Assembly (NCBI GenBank): GCA_023231445.1
Contig: JALNVF010000010.1
Span: 1 to 35,794 of the forward strand
Length of the DNA stretch: 35,794 nt
Direction of reading: 5' to 3'
From: Treponema sp.
Lineage (GTDB): Bacteria > Spirochaetota > Spirochaetia > Treponematales > Treponemataceae
Shown here: in pieces, positions 1-10,300 of the stretch
Layout: each line of letters begins with the position of its first letter
Position numbering within the stretch: position 1 is the stretch's first letter
Position numbers and translations under genes: made by a program
The notes under the pieces: model-generated
What the model was told of the DNA's origin: nothing
Databases searched by the model: none
The model's input: only the letters and a program-made list of their open reading frames with translations

Positions 1-65
1 AAGCAGGAATTATGGATGAATCTTCAGCAAGAAGAATCAGGAAGCAGATGCTTCCGTACGGTTGA
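1..65 (+). CDS. rpmI: 50S ribosomal protein L35, 3' end (partial)
   Basis: The first 65 bases are open in one frame and end in TGA at 63-65. They encode a basic tail finishing in KQMLPYG, which is how bacterial L35 typically ends (consensus K..LPY.). The segment sits 17 bases before rplT, matching the conserved infC-rpmI-rplT order. Only about 20 C-terminal residues are in the window. L35 is a small protein of the large ribosomal subunit. The call rests on the tail motif plus the neighbour. Confidence 0.85.
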   Translation, partial: AGIMDESSARRIRKQMLPYG

Positions 66-82
66 TTATTGAGGAGTAGAAA

Positions 83-442
83 ATGTCAAGAGCAATAGAC
101 GGAACAAAACGCAATAACCGCCGTGCAAAAATTTTAAAACTTGCAAAAGGCTTCCGCGGTGACCGAAAATCAAATTACAGACCGGCAAAAGATGCTGTTG
201 TCAAAGCGCTCGACCATGCTTATGTCGACCGCCACGACAAGAAACATACATTCCGCTCGCTTTGGATCGCACGTATTAACGCAGCTGTCCGTGATGAGGG
301 GTTGTCGTATTCACGGTTTATTGACGGATGTCTGAAGGCCGGAATTACACTGAACCGCAAGGCTTTGTCAAACATGGCTATTGAGGATCCGACAGCATTT
401 AAAGCAGTCATCGCCGCAGCAAAAACTGCATTGAAGGCATAA
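83..442 (+). CDS. rplT: 50S ribosomal protein L20
   Basis: This gene encodes 119 residues, the normal length for L20, an early-assembly protein that binds 23S rRNA. The very basic N-terminal arm (about 1-60, with GFRGDRKSNYRPA) is the rRNA-threading tail. The globular part carries RSLWIARINAAVR and the NRKALSNMAI segment typical of the family. A GAGGAG ribosome binding site lies about 8 bases before the ATG. It follows rpmI directly, and the next gene starts one base after its stop, so these genes are probably co-transcribed. In other bacteria L20 represses its own operon by binding the leader mRNA; that leader would lie upstream of this window. Confidence 0.97.
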   Translation: MSRAIDGTKRNNRRAKILKLAKGFRGDRKSNYRPAKDAVVKALDHAYVDRHDKKHTFRSLWIARINAAVRDEGLSYSRFIDGCLKAGITLNRKALSNMAIEDPTAFKAVIAAAKTALKA

Positions 443-443
443 T

Positions 444-851
444 ATGATATCACTCGATCAAATTCTTCTTCTTGAACAGAAAGTTGAAAGTGCTGTAAAA
501 AAAATTACACAGTTACAGATGGAAAACGATGCTCTGCGCAGTAAATGTTCAGAGCTCACAAATGCGCTTTCCAGCAAAACGGAGCTGCTTTCTTCTTTTG
601 AACAGGATCAAAGTAAGATCGAGGATGGTATATTAAAAGCTCTCGATCGGCTTAATTCTATTGAAAATTCAGTACTAAAAGCCGATGCAGAGAGCACTTC
701 AAAGATTGTTATAAACGAGCAACCAAAACCTGCCGCGGAAGTTCCGCATGTACAGAATTCAGCATCTCAGGTGCAGAATATTTCCAGTACACCATCCGAC
801 GGATCAGAAGACAAGAAATCTGAAAACGGCGGACAATTTGATATTTTCTAA
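444..851 (+). CDS. small coiled-coil protein, possible ZapB-like division factor
   Basis: The product is 135 residues. Residues about 5-85 show heptad-like spacing of leucine, isoleucine and valine with many charged residues (for example LLLEQKVESAVKKITQLQ), predicting a long coiled coil. The last 50 residues are rich in Ser, Gln and Pro and look disordered, ending in GGQFDIF. The ATG follows the rplT stop by one base, with GAAGG inside the end of rplT as ribosome binding site. Its stop overlaps the zapA start by one base (TAATG). A coiled-coil protein translationally coupled to ZapA suggests a Z-ring-associated role, and ZapB-like is the best guess. The sequence is too low in complexity to prove this from family motifs. 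Confidence 0.7.
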   Translation: MISLDQILLLEQKVESAVKKITQLQMENDALRSKCSELTNALSSKTELLSSFEQDQSKIEDGILKALDRLNSIENSVLKADAESTSKIVINEQPKPAAEVPHVQNSASQVQNISSTPSDGSEDKKSENGGQFDIF

Positions 852-1156
852 TGGGTACACTTCAAATTGATGTATTAGGATCCTCTTTTAAAATTAAAGC
901 AAATGAAGAAACCGACTATCTTGAAAAATTAATGGGTTATTATAAGAAAATCATTACTGATGTGGAAAAAGCCGGTGGTTTAAAAAATCCTATGGAAATT
1001 GCAATCATGAGCGGAATAACGCTCTGTGATGAACTTTATAAAGAAAAATCAAAAAATGTCCAGCTGCAGAGTGGTATAGTACCGACAGATGGTGAAAAAG
1101 AAGCTGAACGGCTTACACTTGCTATGATAGATAAAATAGACAAGGTTCTTAATTGA
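851..1156 (+). CDS. zapA: cell division protein ZapA
   Basis: The product is 101 residues, the usual length for ZapA, which bundles FtsZ filaments at the division septum. The N-terminal segment LQIDVLGSSFKIKANEETDYLEKL matches the family pattern of a short beta-sheet head (V.I.G..Y.I....e.yl..lA). It is followed by a helical tail for dimer and tetramer formation. The start overlaps the previous stop in TAATG and the next gene begins inside its stop, so the four genes from rplT on are tightly packed. There is no sign of damage. Confidence 0.85.
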   Translation: MGTLQIDVLGSSFKIKANEETDYLEKLMGYYKKIITDVEKAGGLKNPMEIAIMSGITLCDELYKEKSKNVQLQSGIVPTDGEKEAERLTLAMIDKIDKVLN

Positions 1157-1629
1157 AACAGGTGCATATCTGGGTTGATGCTGATTCATGCCCGCGCATG
1201 GTACGAAGCTATATTCTCAGATACGCCTTAAAACTTACCCTCCCCGTTACATTCGTAGCAAATCATCAAATTCCTGTAACCGAAAATTCTACATATGAAA
1301 TGATAATCTGTGAAAAAACACCTGATGCAGCCGATAATTATATAGTGCTGCACGCAGAAACACATGATATGGTTATAACAAGGGATATTCCGCTTGCAGC
1401 ACGTTGTGTTGAAAAAAATATCTGCATACTTAATGACCGTGGAACCATATACACAAAGGAAAACATTCATCAACGACTTTCTGAACGAAATTTTTCTCTG
1501 CAGCTTGCACAGATAGGACTTGGCAGCAACGGAGCAATCTCGTACGGTAAAAAGGAATTTGCAGCATTTGCTGACTGTTTTGACAAAGCAATTCATCAGC
1601 TTATTAAGAATACAGGACTGAGTAAATAA
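1153..1629 (+). CDS. DUF188 (YaiI/YqxD family) protein
   Basis: The product is 158 residues, typical for the YaiI/YqxD family, whose biochemical role is not established; a PIN-like or NYN-like fold has been suggested for it. Family marks are VDADSCPRMVR near the N-terminus, VITRDIPLAARC in the middle and ILNDRGTIYTKENIHQRL after it. The conserved aspartates (in DADSC and RD) are present. Translation seems to start at TTG 1153, which overlaps the zapA TGA; a GTG nine bases later is an alternative. It is the last gene of this forward cluster and faces a reverse-strand gene whose stop is 27 bases away. Confidence 0.88.
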   Translation: MKQVHIWVDADSCPRMVRSYILRYALKLTLPVTFVANHQIPVTENSTYEMIICEKTPDAADNYIVLHAETHDMVITRDIPLAARCVEKNICILNDRGTIYTKENIHQRLSERNFSLQLAQIGLGSNGAISYGKKEFAAFADCFDKAIHQLIKNTGLSK

Positions 1630-1655
1630 AAAAATTATTCTATTTACTGTTCCGC

Positions 1656-2897
1656 TTATTCAGCATCAGGATACTGCAAATAAATAGTGCATATACGATC
1701 GTGTATCTGAAGGAAGTCAGCAACTATCTCCGGATCAAAATGACTTCCTGCATCATTCTGTATTTCACGGAAGGCCTGCTCTACATCCCAGGCATCTTTA
1801 TAACAGCGTTTATGACTCAGCGCATCAAAAACATCCGCAACAGCAACAATACGTGCCGCAAGAGGAATATTCGTTCCCTGCAAAGGTTCTGATTCAGGAA
1901 CAGGCTGTCCGATTATAAAAGTCAAATGGTCGAATTTTCCGGGATAGCCTGTTTTACCGCCATCCCATCTGTCATGATGGTGTAGTGCAACATCCCGGCA
2001 CATCTCATCAAGAAACGAATCACAGGGTTCAAAAAGATTTGCACCAATACAGGTATGTCCTTCCATTATAGCCCGTTCTTCAGGAGTAAATCTCGGCGAC
2101 ACCTTCTTAAGAATCGTATCTGAAATACCAACCTTTCCGACATCATGGAATTTTGCCGCAATAGTCAGAGAATCACGAAATTTATGTGCTTCAGCATCGG
2201 GTATATTATTTTTAAAGGACCATCTATCATAAATTTCTTTTGAAAATTCTGATACCCTTGTAACATGAGGATATGTCTCTTTTGGATCACGGAATTCAGC
2301 CATTTTCAGCATGCGGCGGACCATACTGAGTGTCAGATAGGTATGTTCAAGAGCCTGTGCCGTACTTGAAGCAAAATGAGTAATATACAATGTTGCATCA
2401 TCATCAAATTCAATAACATCACCGTTTAAATTCTGAGCATTGATTATCTGAAGTACACCAAGAAGCCGCCCGTTTGACATTTTTAAAGGCAGCGTATAAA
2501 TCGACTTTGTCCGGTAGTTTGTTGCTTTATCCGTTTGTTTATTAAATTTATACGGTAAATTTTCAGGTATTGTATAAGCATCCTTTATATTCACCGGTTC
2601 CATCGCATATGCAACATATCCTGCGACAGACGTTTCGTTTATCGGAAACGAAAACGACGGATACGGAAGTTTCTCACCGGGAGTAAGTTCTCGCAGTAAT
2701 GTATCATTCTGTGAATATTTTATACGAAGATTATTACCTTCAACTACATATATAGAACCGGCATCCGCATGCACAATTTCGCGGGTTTCAGTAAGAATAC
2801 GCTCCAACAGAACATCAACGTCCTGTATTTCACCAAGTTTTTTTTCGAGTTCAATAATTTTCTGAAGTTTCTGTTCCTTTGAAGTAGTACCATCCAT
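1656..2897 (-). CDS. GAF domain plus HD-GYP domain protein (probable c-di-GMP phosphodiesterase)
   Basis: The product is 413 residues. Residues about 25-190 form a GAF sensory domain (AGSIYVVEGNNL, TLPLKMSNGRLLGVLQI). Residues about 205-400 form an HD-GYP domain with H211, the HD pair 251-252 in KFHDVGKVGI, a histidine cluster at HHHDRWDGGKTGYP with GYP at 317-319, VADVFDAL, and HFDP near 386. These are the metal ligands and signature residues of enzymes that degrade cyclic di-GMP. There is no membrane segment, so it is cytoplasmic. A GAGGG site lies about 11 bases before the ATG. It stands alone on this strand with about 80 bases of leader. The GAF ligand cannot be inferred from sequence. 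Confidence 0.9.
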   Translation of the reverse strand: MDGTTSKEQKLQKIIELEKKLGEIQDVDVLLERILTETREIVHADAGSIYVVEGNNLRIKYSQNDTLLRELTPGEKLPYPSFSFPINETSVAGYVAYAMEPVNIKDAYTIPENLPYKFNKQTDKATNYRTKSIYTLPLKMSNGRLLGVLQIINAQNLNGDVIEFDDDATLYITHFASSTAQALEHTYLTLSMVRRMLKMAEFRDPKETYPHVTRVSEFSKEIYDRWSFKNNIPDAEAHKFRDSLTIAAKFHDVGKVGISDTILKKVSPRFTPEERAIMEGHTCIGANLFEPCDSFLDEMCRDVALHHHDRWDGGKTGYPGKFDHLTFIIGQPVPESEPLQGTNIPLAARIVAVADVFDALSHKRCYKDAWDVEQAFREIQNDAGSHFDPEIVADFLQIHDRICTIYLQYPDAE

Positions 2898-2978
2898 AAT
2901 AGATTTTCCCTCGATTTGTTTTTAACACCTTCTACTATTATAAAATATTTTTCTGTAAAAAACAATCATATAGACCAT

Positions 2979-3821
2979 TCATATCTGTTTTCTGATAAGT
3001 GAAAAATATATCGGTCCGGCATGAGTCTGCGTATCCGGAAGAATAAGCCATCCGTAAGATGTTTTCTCTGCACCGGGCAAAGAAGTATTACAAAATAACC
3101 GGACCTTGTTTCTGTCATATGCAGGAAGAATCCCTTCCAGATCAGGAACTGCCGTATCAAATTTATTGATAAGACGGGCAATAATTTCGTCATTTTCGGA
3201 AGGACACAATGCACACGTTGAATATAAAAGAAAACCTCCGGGAACAAGCATTCTGTATGCAGACGAAACGAGTGCCCATTGTTCCATAGCCACCGTCTTT
3301 ATCCGCGAAGGAGTCCATTGCGAAAGATACTTGGGATCAGAAAGTACATGACGCTCCGAAGAACAGGGTGCATCCAGCAGAATCGCATCAAAACAGTCAG
3401 AACGCGTTGTACACCACTTTGCACCGTCACTACATGTTACAGTAACACGCGTACGGATATTTTCCGGCAGACAGGAATCACACACACGTAAAAGCCGGTT
3501 CTTACGTTCCGGAGAACGTTCATTGGAAGAAAGATATGCAGATTCGGACATTAAACTCGCAAGAACAAGAGTTTTCCCCCCGGGAGCAGCACAAAGATCA
3601 AGCACTCGCTCTGCGCCGGTAAGAGGTAGCGATACTGCCGCCCGGACACTTGCAGCATCCATGAAATAAGATTCCATCCCACCTGCATTCCACGCAGTAT
3701 AGGCAGGTTCTTCAAGAAGCGCGGCTTTCAGTCCGGACCACCGTTCACCGTATAACGCAGAATAGTATTTTTCGAAGCCATCACCTCCCGAAAGCTTTTC
3801 CGTACGTTCACTTCTGTGCAT
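2979..3821 (-). CDS. RsmB/NSUN-type RNA (cytosine-5) methyltransferase
   Basis: The product is 280 residues from ATG 3821, which has AGAGG ten bases upstream; an in-frame TTG at 3842 would add seven residues but has no comparable site. It is an AdoMet-dependent methyltransferase of the NOL1/NOP2/Sun family. The AdoMet loop is LDLCAAPGGKT, motif IV is DAILLDAPCSSE with one conserved Cys, and motif VI is LLYSTCALCPSEN with the catalytic Cys in the TC pair. It lacks the N-terminal NusB-like domain of full-length RsmB, so the exact rRNA target is open; RsmF-like enzymes are also short of that domain. Its start overlaps the end of the GH3 gene by 14 bases, so the two are translationally coupled. 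Confidence 0.9.
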   Translation of the reverse strand: MHRSERTEKLSGGDGFEKYYSALYGERWSGLKAALLEEPAYTAWNAGGMESYFMDAASVRAAVSLPLTGAERVLDLCAAPGGKTLVLASLMSESAYLSSNERSPERKNRLLRVCDSCLPENIRTRVTVTCSDGAKWCTTRSDCFDAILLDAPCSSERHVLSDPKYLSQWTPSRIKTVAMEQWALVSSAYRMLVPGGFLLYSTCALCPSENDEIIARLINKFDTAVPDLEGILPAYDRNKVRLFCNTSLPGAEKTSYGWLILPDTQTHAGPIYFSLIRKQI

Positions 3822-5187
3822 ATGGCGTATTCCTCTCTGCAAATAATTTTCTGTATAACGTTATGTTTTCATCTTTCGCAGCCGTAAACAAGCCCAGTCG
3901 TTCCGATTTCTTCTGAACAGATCCCTTTTCGTACAGTTCAGGGGAAACAGCAACATGCCATGATGCATTGTCTTTTTTCAGACAGAGCAGTCCATATTGT
4001 ATTTTAAATTCAACAATACGTTCAGCCGCACTCCGTATTTTTTCAGCAAAAACAGAATCATGTTCTGCACGTGCAGTCAATACCGCTGCAGGACCTGCAA
4101 AACTCTTTTCCGAAATCATTATTACGTCAACACCCGCTTCCACCGCAAGAACAGCGGCCTTTTCCGGAGGATATCCGTTCCCTGCAAGTGCGCTCATAAA
4201 AATGTCGTCAGAAAGAACAATTCCCCGAAAGCCTGCCTCTCCACGAAGTTTATCAGTTACCCAGCTGCGCGAAAGACATGCAGGTACATCAGGATCAAGT
4301 ACGGACGTACGTACATGAGACATAAGAACTCCTGCAGGTAAGTGAGAAACAAGGCGTGAAAAGGGAACTATAATATCTGATTCCATCTGAGCCTGCGTCA
4401 ATGACATTTCAGGCAGACCCGTATGAGGATCTGTATTCGTATTTCCGGGAAAGTGCTTCAGAACTGCAGCCACACCATTATTCTGGTATGCGTTTACCGC
4501 AGCCGTTCCATACGCAATGACCGCAGAAGCATCGCCATAGCTGCGGCCGGAAAGAAACTCACGATTAGAATCGTCACAAATTTCCGCCACGGGTGCAAGG
4601 TTCATTGTAAAACCGAGCGCATGCAGTTGAACCGCCTGTAGAGAATAAAATTTATATGCATCTGCAGTAGAAAGTGTACTGGAAATTTTTTTACACGACG
4701 GCAGCGGACCGGTTATGCCGCGCAGACGATTCACGGTACCTCCTTCCTGATCCAGCGCAAGATACGGAGGAATAATATTACGGGATACACAATAAGATTT
4801 GATTGAATCGGTAAAGCTGATTATCTTTTCAGGTTCTGCGGCTATATTGTATGAAAAAAAAAGATATCCGCCCGGAACAAGCGCTTTCAGGCCAGCAGAA
4901 GATTCAGCCCGTTCAGCAGGCCGATAGGTCTCATTTCCTGCCAGGTTTTCCAGAAAAAGCTGACATACCTGCTCCTCCAGCGTCAAAGACGCAACATATT
5001 CTTTCACAGCACGACGGCGAGCCCGGAGATCAGATAAAACAACTGAATTAAGTACAGAAGCCTGCACATGAAGTCTCTTTTCGCGCGTATTCTGACTTTT
5101 TTCTGATATATTTACCTTGCATGAAACAAGTACAATCCAAAAATTAAGAAACATAATTTTAGCGGCAGTTTTTTTTATAGAACACAT
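3808..5187 (-). CDS. glycoside hydrolase family 3 lipoprotein (beta-N-acetylhexosaminidase, NagZ-like)
   Basis: From ATG 5187 the product is 459 residues; the frame also stays open to a GTG at 5223. The N-terminus MCSIKKTAAKIMFLNFWIVL ending at VSC looks like a lipoprotein signal with a lipidated cysteine. The catalytic part follows NagZ: LDQEGGTVNRL, KHFPGNTNTDPHTGLPEM (substrate-binding KHF and the Asp/His pair), and GIVLSDDIFMSAL, where the aspartate is the nucleophile. Such enzymes remove GlcNAc from peptidoglycan fragments or other glycans. In typical NagZ the enzyme is cytoplasmic, so a lipidated version would act in the periplasm. Neighbours give no further hint. A run of nine A (plus strand 4854-4862) lies within the gene. 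Confidence 0.85.
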   Translation of the reverse strand: MCSIKKTAAKIMFLNFWIVLVSCKVNISEKSQNTREKRLHVQASVLNSVVLSDLRARRRAVKEYVASLTLEEQVCQLFLENLAGNETYRPAERAESSAGLKALVPGGYLFFSYNIAAEPEKIISFTDSIKSYCVSRNIIPPYLALDQEGGTVNRLRGITGPLPSCKKISSTLSTADAYKFYSLQAVQLHALGFTMNLAPVAEICDDSNREFLSGRSYGDASAVIAYGTAAVNAYQNNGVAAVLKHFPGNTNTDPHTGLPEMSLTQAQMESDIIVPFSRLVSHLPAGVLMSHVRTSVLDPDVPACLSRSWVTDKLRGEAGFRGIVLSDDIFMSALAGNGYPPEKAAVLAVEAGVDVIMISEKSFAGPAAVLTARAEHDSVFAEKIRSAAERIVEFKIQYGLLCLKKDNASWHVAVSPELYEKGSVQKKSERLGLFTAAKDENITLYRKLFAERNTPYAQK

Positions 5188-5251
5188 ACTTATTACAGTA
5201 TACTTATCTTCACCTCTATTCACAAGTCGCTTGTTGTTTTATAATTTCACT

Positions 5252-6085
5252 ATGAAAAAGATCGCAATTGTCACCGGTGCAAGTTCCGGAATGGGAAAGG
5301 AGTTTTCTATACAGATTTCAGCCGATACGGATGCGGATGAAATCTGGCTCATAGCACGCAGAGTGGACAAGCTTAACGAACTTTGCAGAGAACTTGTTGA
5401 TTTGAGGAATGAGGGCATAAAAGCAGATGTAAAACGACCTCTTCCTCTCGCAGTCGGGCTTGATATAGCAGGACGGAACGGTGCTGAAAATTTTGCTTTA
5501 CTTCTTGAGAACGAAAAAAAAGCAGATGAGAAATCGGGAGGATTTTCAATTACGATGCTGGTTAATAATGCAGGTTTCGGAACCTATGGCCCGTTTGAAG
5601 AAACTTCCATTACCCGGGAACTTGATATGATCGAGCTTAACTGTACATCACTTACAGGTATCTGTGGTTATGCTCTCCCGTATATGAATAAAGAATCTAC
5701 CATAATTAATACAGCAAGTCTTGCATCTTTTCTTCCTCTTGGGAATTTTGCGGTTTATGGCGCAACAAAAGCATTCGTACTCAGTTTTACGATGGCACTT
5801 GCGGCCGAAATAAAACACCGGGGAATAAAAGTATGTGCTTTATGCCCTGGTCCAGTAAGTACGGAATTTGCAGATATCGCTTCCAATGGCGCACGAAAAG
5901 AAGTAAAACACGGGCTTTCTGCAGAAAGTGTAGTAGCGCACTGTCTTAGACGTGCAGGTAAAGGTAAACATACAGCCATTATGGCATTCAAATGGAAATT
6001 CAAGGCAGCAGCCAGCAGATTTGTCGGAAGATACACAGGAGCATGGTTCACCTATAAATACTGCAAGCGGCCGCATAACGCATAA
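5252..6085 (+). CDS. short-chain dehydrogenase/reductase (SDR) family oxidoreductase
   Basis: The product is 277 residues from ATG 5252. The frame is open further upstream, but the Rossmann motif IAIVTGASSGMGKE begins at the fourth residue of this start, so the upstream part is not coding. Cofactor and catalytic marks are TGASSGMG, NNAGFG, the Ser in NTASLASF and the YGATK catalytic Tyr and Lys, followed by CPGPVSTEF. It is a classical soluble NAD(P)-dependent oxidoreductase of unknown substrate. It is divergent from the GH3 gene and only two bases upstream of sbcD, so it may share that transcript without functional connection. Confidence 0.9.
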   Translation: MKKIAIVTGASSGMGKEFSIQISADTDADEIWLIARRVDKLNELCRELVDLRNEGIKADVKRPLPLAVGLDIAGRNGAENFALLLENEKKADEKSGGFSITMLVNNAGFGTYGPFEETSITRELDMIELNCTSLTGICGYALPYMNKESTIINTASLASFLPLGNFAVYGATKAFVLSFTMALAAEIKHRGIKVCALCPGPVSTEFADIASNGARKEVKHGLSAESVVAHCLRRAGKGKHTAIMAFKWKFKAAASRFVGRYTGAWFTYKYCKRPHNA

Positions 6086-6087
6086 GT

Positions 6088-7386
6088 ATGAAATTTCTTC
6101 AAACCGGCGACTGGCACCTGGGAAAAATCTTTCACGAAACGTCTCTGATACCTGATCAGGAAGCGTTTCTTTCTCAGATTACCGCAGAACTTTCTAATGC
6201 ACAGAACGACAAAAAGCCATATGACGCACTCATAGTCCCGGGAGATATTTACGACAGAAGTGTACCACCTTCTGAAGCAGTTACCCTGCTCAGTACATTT
6301 CTTACTAATACACACAGAACCTTTTCACGCCTGCATATTTTTATACTTTCAGGAAATCATGACAGTGCAGACAGGCTCTCATTTGCCTCTCAAATACTTG
6401 CAGACGACAATATTCATATATGCACTGATACATCGCATCTTACTGATCCGGTTATCGTGGGAAAAGGAAACGGAGCCGCTGCCGTCTATCAGATTCCCTT
6501 CCTTCATCCCGGTGAAATCCGCAGAGGGAACGAAGCAGATGCTGCTGTTTTATCAGAAGAAGGCAGTCAACCAGATCTATTTTCAGGACACGAATCGTTT
6601 CAGAATGTGCCTGTTCTACGTACACAGCAGGAACTGATTACCGAAGCAGCAGTACGGATACAAAAATATCACCATAAAACATATGCTGATTTACCGGCTG
6701 TTGTCTGTGCACATCTTTTTACAACCACAGGACGTGTATCGAACTCAGAACGCAGCTGCGTCGGTACAGCAGAACAGGTAGATGCTGATATATTTTCACG
6801 GTTCTCTTACACAGCGCTTGGCCATCTTCACGGAGTACAAAAAGTCGGAAAAAAATCGAATGTATGGTATAGTGGAGCACCGCTCGCTTATTCTTTCGAC
6901 GATTCTCCCGAAACATTCATGCTTTCCGTCTGTATTGAAAAAGACAAGGAACAAGAAACTGTACTCGTTAATAAACTACCGTTCATTCCCCTTCATAAAG
7001 TTATCCGTCTGGAAGGTCCTTTCGAAAAATTTTACGGAAAAGAATCAGACAGACAGATAATTTCAACTAACTCAGAAAACTATGTGGAAATTATTTGTAC
7101 TGACAATTCTGTTCCCGAAAATCCGATGGTACTCCTACGTCAGAATTTTCACAACATCCTTTCTTTCAGAAAGCAGGATTCATTACCAGGCGGATCAAAT
7201 ACTACAATGGAAAACAGACGCAAAGTGATAGAATCAGACAGTGTTGATAAACCGGAAAAACTTTTCGATTTATTTATTCACGATGTATACGGGAATAAAG
7301 TTCCTTCCGGAAAAGATTTTACGGATGAACGGAAACTGTTTTTAAAACTTGCGGAAAACTATTCATGGACAGAGGAGCAGACATGA
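6088..7386 (+). CDS. sbcD: exonuclease SbcCD subunit D
   Basis: The product is 432 residues, a normal to slightly long SbcD. It is the Mre11-like nuclease subunit that cuts DNA hairpins and ends together with SbcC. Metal-binding phosphoesterase motifs are in order: TGDWHLGK (D8, H10), GDIYDRS (D53), SGNHDSADR (N90, H91, D92), VVCAHLFT and LGHLHGVQ. The stop shares ATGA with the sbcC start, the usual coupling of this pair. It begins two bases after the SDR gene. Confidence 0.96.
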   Translation: MKFLQTGDWHLGKIFHETSLIPDQEAFLSQITAELSNAQNDKKPYDALIVPGDIYDRSVPPSEAVTLLSTFLTNTHRTFSRLHIFILSGNHDSADRLSFASQILADDNIHICTDTSHLTDPVIVGKGNGAAAVYQIPFLHPGEIRRGNEADAAVLSEEGSQPDLFSGHESFQNVPVLRTQQELITEAAVRIQKYHHKTYADLPAVVCAHLFTTTGRVSNSERSCVGTAEQVDADIFSRFSYTALGHLHGVQKVGKKSNVWYSGAPLAYSFDDSPETFMLSVCIEKDKEQETVLVNKLPFIPLHKVIRLEGPFEKFYGKESDRQIISTNSENYVEIICTDNSVPENPMVLLRQNFHNILSFRKQDSLPGGSNTTMENRRKVIESDSVDKPEKLFDLFIHDVYGNKVPSGKDFTDERKLFLKLAENYSWTEEQT

Positions 7387-10300
7387 AACCGCTCTTTATA
7401 AAAATGCATAACATAGGACCTTTCAAAGATGAGTCACTTGACTTCACGAAACTTGAAAATATGTTCCTTATTTTCGGAAATACAGGCGCAGGAAAAACTT
7501 CCATCTTTGATGCTATGACATATGCTTTGTACGGGGTACTTAATGGTTCCAGGAAAGGGAACGTCCGTGCGTTTCGTTCAGATTTTGTTTCCGGGGAAGA
7601 ACTAGCGTCCGTAGAATTCATATTTGAAATCGCATACATAAAATACAGGGTCTATCGTACTCTGCCCCAGTCCTACACTACCAGAAACGGAACTGCCGCG
7701 GAAAAAGCAGTCGTTCTCGGTCTTGAATCAAGTTCAGACGGAAAAACATTTACAGCTTTCTCCGGCACAATTTCTGAAACAAACGGACAAATTGAAAAAA
7801 TAATAGGTCTGAACGCGGCTGAATTTTCCCGGATCGTTCTTCTTCCCCAGGGGGCTTTTGCCGATTTTCTGCACGAAAACTCGAAGGACAGACGGGATAC
7901 TCTTGAAAAATTATTTCCGGTTAATTCCTATACAGCCGTTACCGATGAAGTAAAAGCACTGTCGGAAGAAAATATACGGCAGCTTGACGCGGTTGCAGCG
8001 CAGATAGCAGGCTGCGTAAAAAAATATAACACAGATACAGCAGACGAAGAATTAAAAAGACTTCATAAAGAACAACAGGAATTGGAAAACAATCAGAAAG
8101 AGATAATGCAGCAACTTTCAGATCTGTCAGCATCAAGAGAAAAACTTACTGCAAGGTATAAAGCTGCACTACAGAATGACAACAACAAGAAAGATCTTGA
8201 AAAACTGCAGACGAAATCCGGTGAAATTAATAAAATAAGAGAAAAGCTTTCACTTGCTGCAGAGGCAGCAAAACTTTCCGAATACATACATATTGCAAGA
8301 CAAAATGAAAATAACAGACTGTTCTGTTCCCGAGAATTAGAATCAGCCGGACAATCAGTCGCACTGGCTGAACAAGAGCTGTCACTTCTCACTGCACAAA
8401 AAAACTTACGGGAGGCACAAAAGAAATCGGCAGAAGAGGCGGATGCCGAGCTGCCTCATCAAAGAAGCCGTCTTGCATGGGTCAGACAGCTGGCAGAGCT
8501 GCGTAAAAAAGCCGAAGAATCGGAAAATACTGAATTACAGGCGGAAAAAGAACTGGAAAACGTGTCGGCTTCTGCCGAAAAGACATTTACAGCGTTTATG
8601 ACAGTTGCAGAAAGTGTGTTAACAGACACCTGTAAAAATATGATGGTGGCACAAATTCTCTCTCTTCTGTTATCCGCAGAACAGACCGCGCATATTACAT
8701 GGACAGATGCACAGATTGTACAAAAAAATGCAGAACAACGGGCAGCACTTATTTCTGAAATTCATCAGGCGGAAACCAACAGCGCAGCTGCGGCAGACGC
8801 ACATGAAAAGGCGCAGCAATATGCAGAAAATACAAAAAAATGTATTGAAGATATTGAAAATAAAATCGAACTTCAAAAAAGAAACAATGCTGCATGTTAT
8901 CTGGCAGCTTCACTATCAGACGGAAGGCCATGTCCCGTTTGTGGTTCAATATCCCACCCCTCTCCGGTAAAGCCTGGTCCTGAGATACTCAGCCTTCAGG
9001 ACCAGCTTGATACAACACGGCACAACCTTGAACTTGCACAAAATGACGTCGATGATAAACTTCAACAAAAAGCACGAGCGCAGAAATATCTTGAAGAAAA
9101 AAGGGAGCAATTAACAGTAATACCGGAAACACCCACAGTCGATGAAGCGCAATACTCCCGCAGAGAGGCAGAAAAAATATACAAATTCGTATCAGAAGCA
9201 TCAAAAAAAGCTGCACAACTTGCAAATACATATCAGCTGCAGCAACAGCAGATACAAACACTTACACGACAATTTTCAACAATAAAGTCGGATGCAGCAG
9301 CCGCACGGACTGCATTAACACAGCTTGCAGACACAATACGCGAAGTACAGGGAGAACAAATCCCTGAAGAACAGCAACTTTCAGCAGCAATAGCAGCACT
9401 GGAAAAAACCTCACAAGACGGTAAAACTGCATACACAGAATGGAATAATTCATTCATGGACTCAGGCAGGAAGAAATATTCTGCACAAGCGCGGTTTGAA
9501 GAACTATCCAGACAATTTACAGAGGTCACAAAAAGTACAAACGAATCAAGCGCCATACTTAGTACCCGTCTTGAACATACGCCGTTCAAAACTCCCGAAG
9601 AAGCCGAAACAGCACTTCTGTCAGAAGAAGAACAAAAGAATCTTCGGCAGTCTGTTATGACTTATGATGATGAAGTAAAAAAAATTACGGCACTGATGGA
9701 AAACACCGAGCTGACACCTCCCTGTGATGAGATAAGAAAACAAATTGCAGAATCGGAAAGTGAAATTCAAAAAATACAGAGTGAACAGGAGAAGACCGTC
9801 AGACTAATGCAGGATGTCAGTGTCAGATATAACACACTTCAATCGTATGTTACAGAAAAAAATGAACTTGAAGCAAAACGTATTGAACTTGAAAAAAAAG
9901 CAGCTCCCTATAAAATGCTGTATAACGACCTTTCCGGTAAAAATCCTAAAAACATTCCATTCAATTCATGGGCACTCGGTATGTACTTCGAACAGGTTGT
10001 GCAGTATGCAAACAAACGTTTCAGCAGTATCTCAAGCGGACGATTTACGTTCAAAGTCTTATCTGATAAAAGTCCCGGCGGCGGCTACAAAGGACTTGAC
10101 CTGCTCGTAACGGACACTTTTACGGGAACAGACCGTGATACGTCGACACTTTCCGGAGGAGAGACATTCATGGCTTCGATAAGTCTTGCACTTGCACTTA
10201 CCGATATTGTTCAGAACAGGAATGGAGGAGTCCGGCTTGATTCACTTTTCATTGATGAAGGATTTGGATCCCTCGATGAAGAAACAATGGACTGTGCAAT

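Noticed and set aside
4854..4862. A run of nine A in the GH3 gene as a phase-variation site
   Set aside because: A/T runs of this length are common in this moderately AT-rich genome; unlike poly-G they are not a recognised switch in treponemes.
7939..9589. Several antisense open frames inside sbcC, rich in Ser, Leu and Cys
   Set aside because: They mirror the Glu/Lys/Gln/Ala-rich coiled-coil coding of sbcC and have no start signals or family motifs.
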